Below, piece after piece: positions 7,202 to 8,646 of a stretch of DNA of 8,646 bases. How positions within the stretch are numbered: position 1 is the first letter of the stretch; each line of letters opens with the position of its first letter. Source of the stretch: Rhodanobacter sp. (GTDB taxonomy: Bacteria; Pseudomonadota; Gammaproteobacteria; Xanthomonadales; Rhodanobacteraceae); contig JAPHUU010000360.1 in the NCBI GenBank assembly GCA_026193555.1, positions 1-8,646 on the forward strand, read 5' to 3'. The notes under the pieces were generated by a model. It made no database searches and was not told where the DNA came from. It saw nothing but the letters and a program-made list of their open reading frames with translations. The position numbers and the translations under genes were made by a program.

Positions 7202-7511
7202 CGCGCGCCTCCTGTGGTTGCAAGCTGGCCGGCGGCAGCGGCGCACGTGTCAGCCGGATCACCAGGAAACGGGCAACCAGTACCCCGGCCATGCAAGCCA
7301 GAAATCGCTGCCAGTCCTCACGCCCGACAAGGTAGAACCCGCCCAGGAGGATGCTCATCCGCAGCAGCAGGCTGGCGAGCAACCAGAGCGCCGGTCGCCG
7401 TGACGTGGCAAGCCGGCGGATCGTCCACCACAGACCGCCGAAGAAGATCGCCCCGAGCGGCAGACCCGCCAAGCCTGCCAGGGTCAACATCAGTACCTCA
7501 TGCATCGTCAT
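7182..7511 (-). CDS. atpR: N-type ATPase small membrane subunit AtpR
   Basis: AtpR is a small integral membrane protein found in N-type ATPase operons between atpQ and atpB. It has been proposed to help c-ring assembly or ion access by placing arginines near the c-subunit glutamates. The product has 109 residues from the ATG at 7511, which has GGAG 7 nt upstream; a second Met at 7505 (MHEVLM) is a possible start. Three hydrophobic segments are visible: about 6-31 (LMLTLAGLAGLPLGAIFFGG), 42-63 and 69-86. Helix 2 has Arg51 buried in LLASLLLRMSILLGGFYLVG, and helix 3 has Arg81 and Arg86 (LVARFLVIRLTR). Arginines inside hydrophobic stretches fit the proposed role. The C-terminus overlaps the start of atpB by 20 nt. 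The assignment rests on position and topology more than on a strict motif. Confidence 0.85.
   Translation of the reverse strand: MTMHEVLMLTLAGLAGLPLGAIFFGGLWWTIRRLATSRRPALWLLASLLLRMSILLGGFYLVGREDWQRFLACMAGVLVARFLVIRLTRAPLPPASLQPQEARDAPYPR
7208..7213 (-). promoter_or_regulatory. Shine-Dalgarno of atpB (AGGAGG), inside the atpR coding region
   Basis: On the minus strand AGGAGG lies 6 nt before the atpB ATG at 7201, within the last codons of atpR. Ribosomes finishing atpR would cover it, so atpB translation is probably coupled to atpR. Confidence 0.8.
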
Positions 7512-7854
7512 CTTGCTGCTCCCCGGATTCGTCACGTTCGTCGCGCATGGCCTTGTCTTCCTTGGCGACCCAGCGCCACGCGCTGAAGCACCCGATCATC
7601 AGGCCGGCTACCAGCAGCGCCAGTGTCCAGGAGTGCGCGCCGGCATGGTGGCGGTCCAGCCACAGGCCGATGGCCGCGCCAAGCAGGGTAGGTACCGATA
7701 CCGACCAGCCGATCAAACCCATCATGCCCAGTCCGAACCAGACACCCTGCGCAGCGTGGCGGCGGGCCTTCAGCTTGCGCGTCGCCTTGGAGCCCACCTG
7801 ATCGGCGAAAGTCTCCTCGCTCGGGGCGGGCTTGCGGGTCGGTTTGTCATTCAT
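7498..7854 (-). CDS. atpQ: N-type ATPase accessory membrane protein AtpQ (AtpI/AtpZ-like)
   Basis: The product has 118 residues. A charged, Lys/Arg-rich N-terminus (MNDKPTRKPAPSEE) is followed by two membrane helices, about 37-60 and 77-95. The linking motif SVPTLLGAAIGLWLDR (53-68) is typical of AtpI/AtpZ-type F0 accessory proteins ('P...G...G.wlD'). The acidic tail (KEDKAMRDERDESGEQQDDD) is cytoplasmic. AtpI-family proteins help assemble the c ring; in N-type operons this position is named AtpQ. The ATG at 7854 is preferred over the in-frame TTG at 7869. It overlaps the atpC end by 8 nt and has no clear SD, so initiation is likely coupled to atpC. The stop at 7498 lies just inside the start of atpR. 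Confidence 0.87.
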   Translation of the reverse strand: MNDKPTRKPAPSEETFADQVGSKATRKLKARRHAAQGVWFGLGMMGLIGWSVSVPTLLGAAIGLWLDRHHAGAHSWTLALLVAGLMIGCFSAWRWVAKEDKAMRDERDESGEQQDDDA

Positions 7855-8236
7855 GCCGAAACGCCGCAAATCGACGCAAGAATGCGCTTTCCAGTTTCGC
7901 CATCACGGCTCTTGTGCTCATTTCGTGCTCGTCCACGGCCAGGAACTCCTGCTCCACCGCGGTGTGCAACTGGCCCAAGTCGGCACCACCCAGCGCACGG
8001 CGCACCGAAACCAGTACCTCCGCGCCGTTCTTCACCAGCACGCCTCCGTCGACGGCCACGAAGACTTCGCCATCGGCTTCGGTTTCATAGGTCAGGATGC
8101 CCGGCACGAGTGCCGCCACACAGTCGAGGCGATGCGGCAGCAGACCGAACGAGCCCTGCGACGTCTCCGCCACCACCCGCAATACGTCAGTCGCGCTGGC
8201 GAAGATCTGGAAGGGCAGGAGGATATGGAGGTTCAT
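7847..8236 (-). CDS. atpC: N-type (alternate F1F0) ATPase, F1 subunit epsilon
   Basis: Epsilon sits at the foot of gamma, contacts the c ring and can inhibit ATP hydrolysis. The product has 129 residues, near the normal 130-140. The N-terminal beta-sandwich holds ETSQGSFGLLPHRLDCVAAL and VPGILTYE, matching the family block 'G..GilP.H....a.l.pG.l', then VFVAVDGGVLVKNGAEVLVS, matching '.fav.gGf.ev....v.vl'. The C-terminal part (about 85-129) is short and helical (LHTAVEQEFLAVDEHE, then AKLESAFLRRFAAF); whether it can extend to inhibit is unknown. The ATG at 8236-8234 overlaps the atpD TGA (ATGA). Confidence 0.94.
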   Translation of the reverse strand: MNLHILLPFQIFASATDVLRVVAETSQGSFGLLPHRLDCVAALVPGILTYETEADGEVFVAVDGGVLVKNGAEVLVSVRRALGGADLGQLHTAVEQEFLAVDEHEMSTRAVMAKLESAFLRRFAAFRHE

Positions 8237-8646
8237 GGTTGCTGACTCTCGGTCGCCTTCGCGACAGAGGCCGATGCCGCCGGGCCGGTCGCGGCTTCCG
8301 CGGCACCCGGCGGGCGTGCATGCAACTTTTCCTTTGCCTCGTTGATCGCCCCGATCATGTACAGCGCACTCTCGGGATAGTCCTTGAATTCGTCGCGCAG
8401 GATGCGTTCGCAGCCATCCAGCGCATCGTGCAGACTGACCAGCCGGCCCTTGAGGCCGCTGAATTGCTCGGTGGTAAAGAACGGCTGGGTGAGGAAGCGC
8501 TCCAGTCGGCGCGCGCGGGCGACCACCTTGCGGTCCTCCGGCGACAGCTGTTCGAGGCCGAGCATCGCGATGATGTCCTTGAGTTCAGCGTATTGCGCCA
8601 GCGTGCTGCGAATCTCCTGTGCGAGGGCATAGTGCCGTTCGCCGAC
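8233..8646 (-). CDS. atpD: N-type (alternate F1F0) ATPase, F1 subunit beta, C-terminal part (5' end outside window)
   Basis: Beta carries the catalytic nucleotide sites. Only the last 137 residues are in the window, and the frame is open to the right edge. They form the helical C-terminal domain. VGERHYALAQ and QYAELKDIIAMLG correspond to 'VG.eHY.vA......Y.eLqDIIAiLG'. LEQLSPEDR is the DELSEED-loop equivalent that contacts gamma. VARARRLERFLTQPFF and ALYMIGAINEAKEK match the family closely. After that the protein continues with an Ala/Pro-rich tail of about 28 residues (from ARPPGAAEAATGPAAS to ESQQP), where ordinary beta subunits stop. The P-loop and catalytic residues lie outside the window. 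atpD is the first gene of N-type operons, so the promoter should be upstream of position 8646. Confidence 0.96.
   Translation of the reverse strand, partial: VGERHYALAQEIRSTLAQYAELKDIIAMLGLEQLSPEDRKVVARARRLERFLTQPFFTTEQFSGLKGRLVSLHDALDGCERILRDEFKDYPESALYMIGAINEAKEKLHARPPGAAEAATGPAASASVAKATESQQP

Noticed and set aside
2880..8646. Housekeeping F-type ATP synthase operon
   Set aside because: Gene order, the missing separate delta gene, the elongated b subunit, the presence of atpR and the two-Glu c subunit all point to the N-type complex.
1..8646. CRISPR arrays, tRNAs, rRNAs, insertion sequences or phage genes
   Set aside because: I read for spaced direct repeats, cloverleaf-like segments, transposase motifs and terminal inverted repeats and found none that I could support by eye.

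Overview
The window looks like chromosomal DNA from a G+C-rich proteobacterium. Hand counts give about 70% G+C in an ATPase line. The RecJ end resembles E. coli RecJ closely, and ATGA stop/start junctions are common. A Gamma- or Betaproteobacterium, perhaps a Xanthomonadales/Rhodanobacter-like lineage, fits best, but this is an impression and not a measured placement.

Left part, plus strand: the C-terminal 235 residues of the single-strand exonuclease RecJ (1-710); about 360 bp without a supported gene, holding a perfect 9-bp inverted repeat (997-1025); a small exported protein of unknown function, rich in aromatic residues and arginine, with a low-complexity tail (1072-1842); a strong intrinsic terminator (1901-1935); further non-coding DNA; and a DsbA-like thioredoxin-fold protein with a CxxA active site and visibly lower G+C (2157-2816).

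Right part, minus strand: from 8646 down to 2880 runs a tightly packed rotary ATPase operon in the order atpD-atpC-atpQ-atpR-atpB-atpE-atpF-atpA-atpG. The atpD 5' end and the promoter lie outside the window. This order starts with the F1 genes beta and epsilon, carries two small membrane genes (Q, R), and lacks a separate delta gene. It is the signature of the N-type ('alternate F1F0') ATPase, a laterally spread second rotary ATPase in many bacteria, and not of the housekeeping ATP synthase operon (atpIBEFHAGDC).

How the genes work together: AtpA, AtpD (alpha3beta3), AtpG (gamma) and AtpC (epsilon) form the catalytic head and rotor stalk. AtpB (a), AtpE (c ring) and AtpF (b) form the membrane motor and stator. 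AtpF carries a delta-like C-terminal domain that probably replaces the missing delta subunit. AtpQ and AtpR are small membrane proteins thought to help assemble the c ring. The c subunit has a Glu in each helix plus the Glu-Ser-Thr...Tyr set used for sodium binding. The coupling ion (Na+ or H+) cannot be settled from sequence, because a related N-type ring with two carboxylates was reported to be proton-specific.

No CRISPR array, tRNA, rRNA, insertion sequence or recognisably new system was found. The N-type ATPase is the notable content, and it is a known family.
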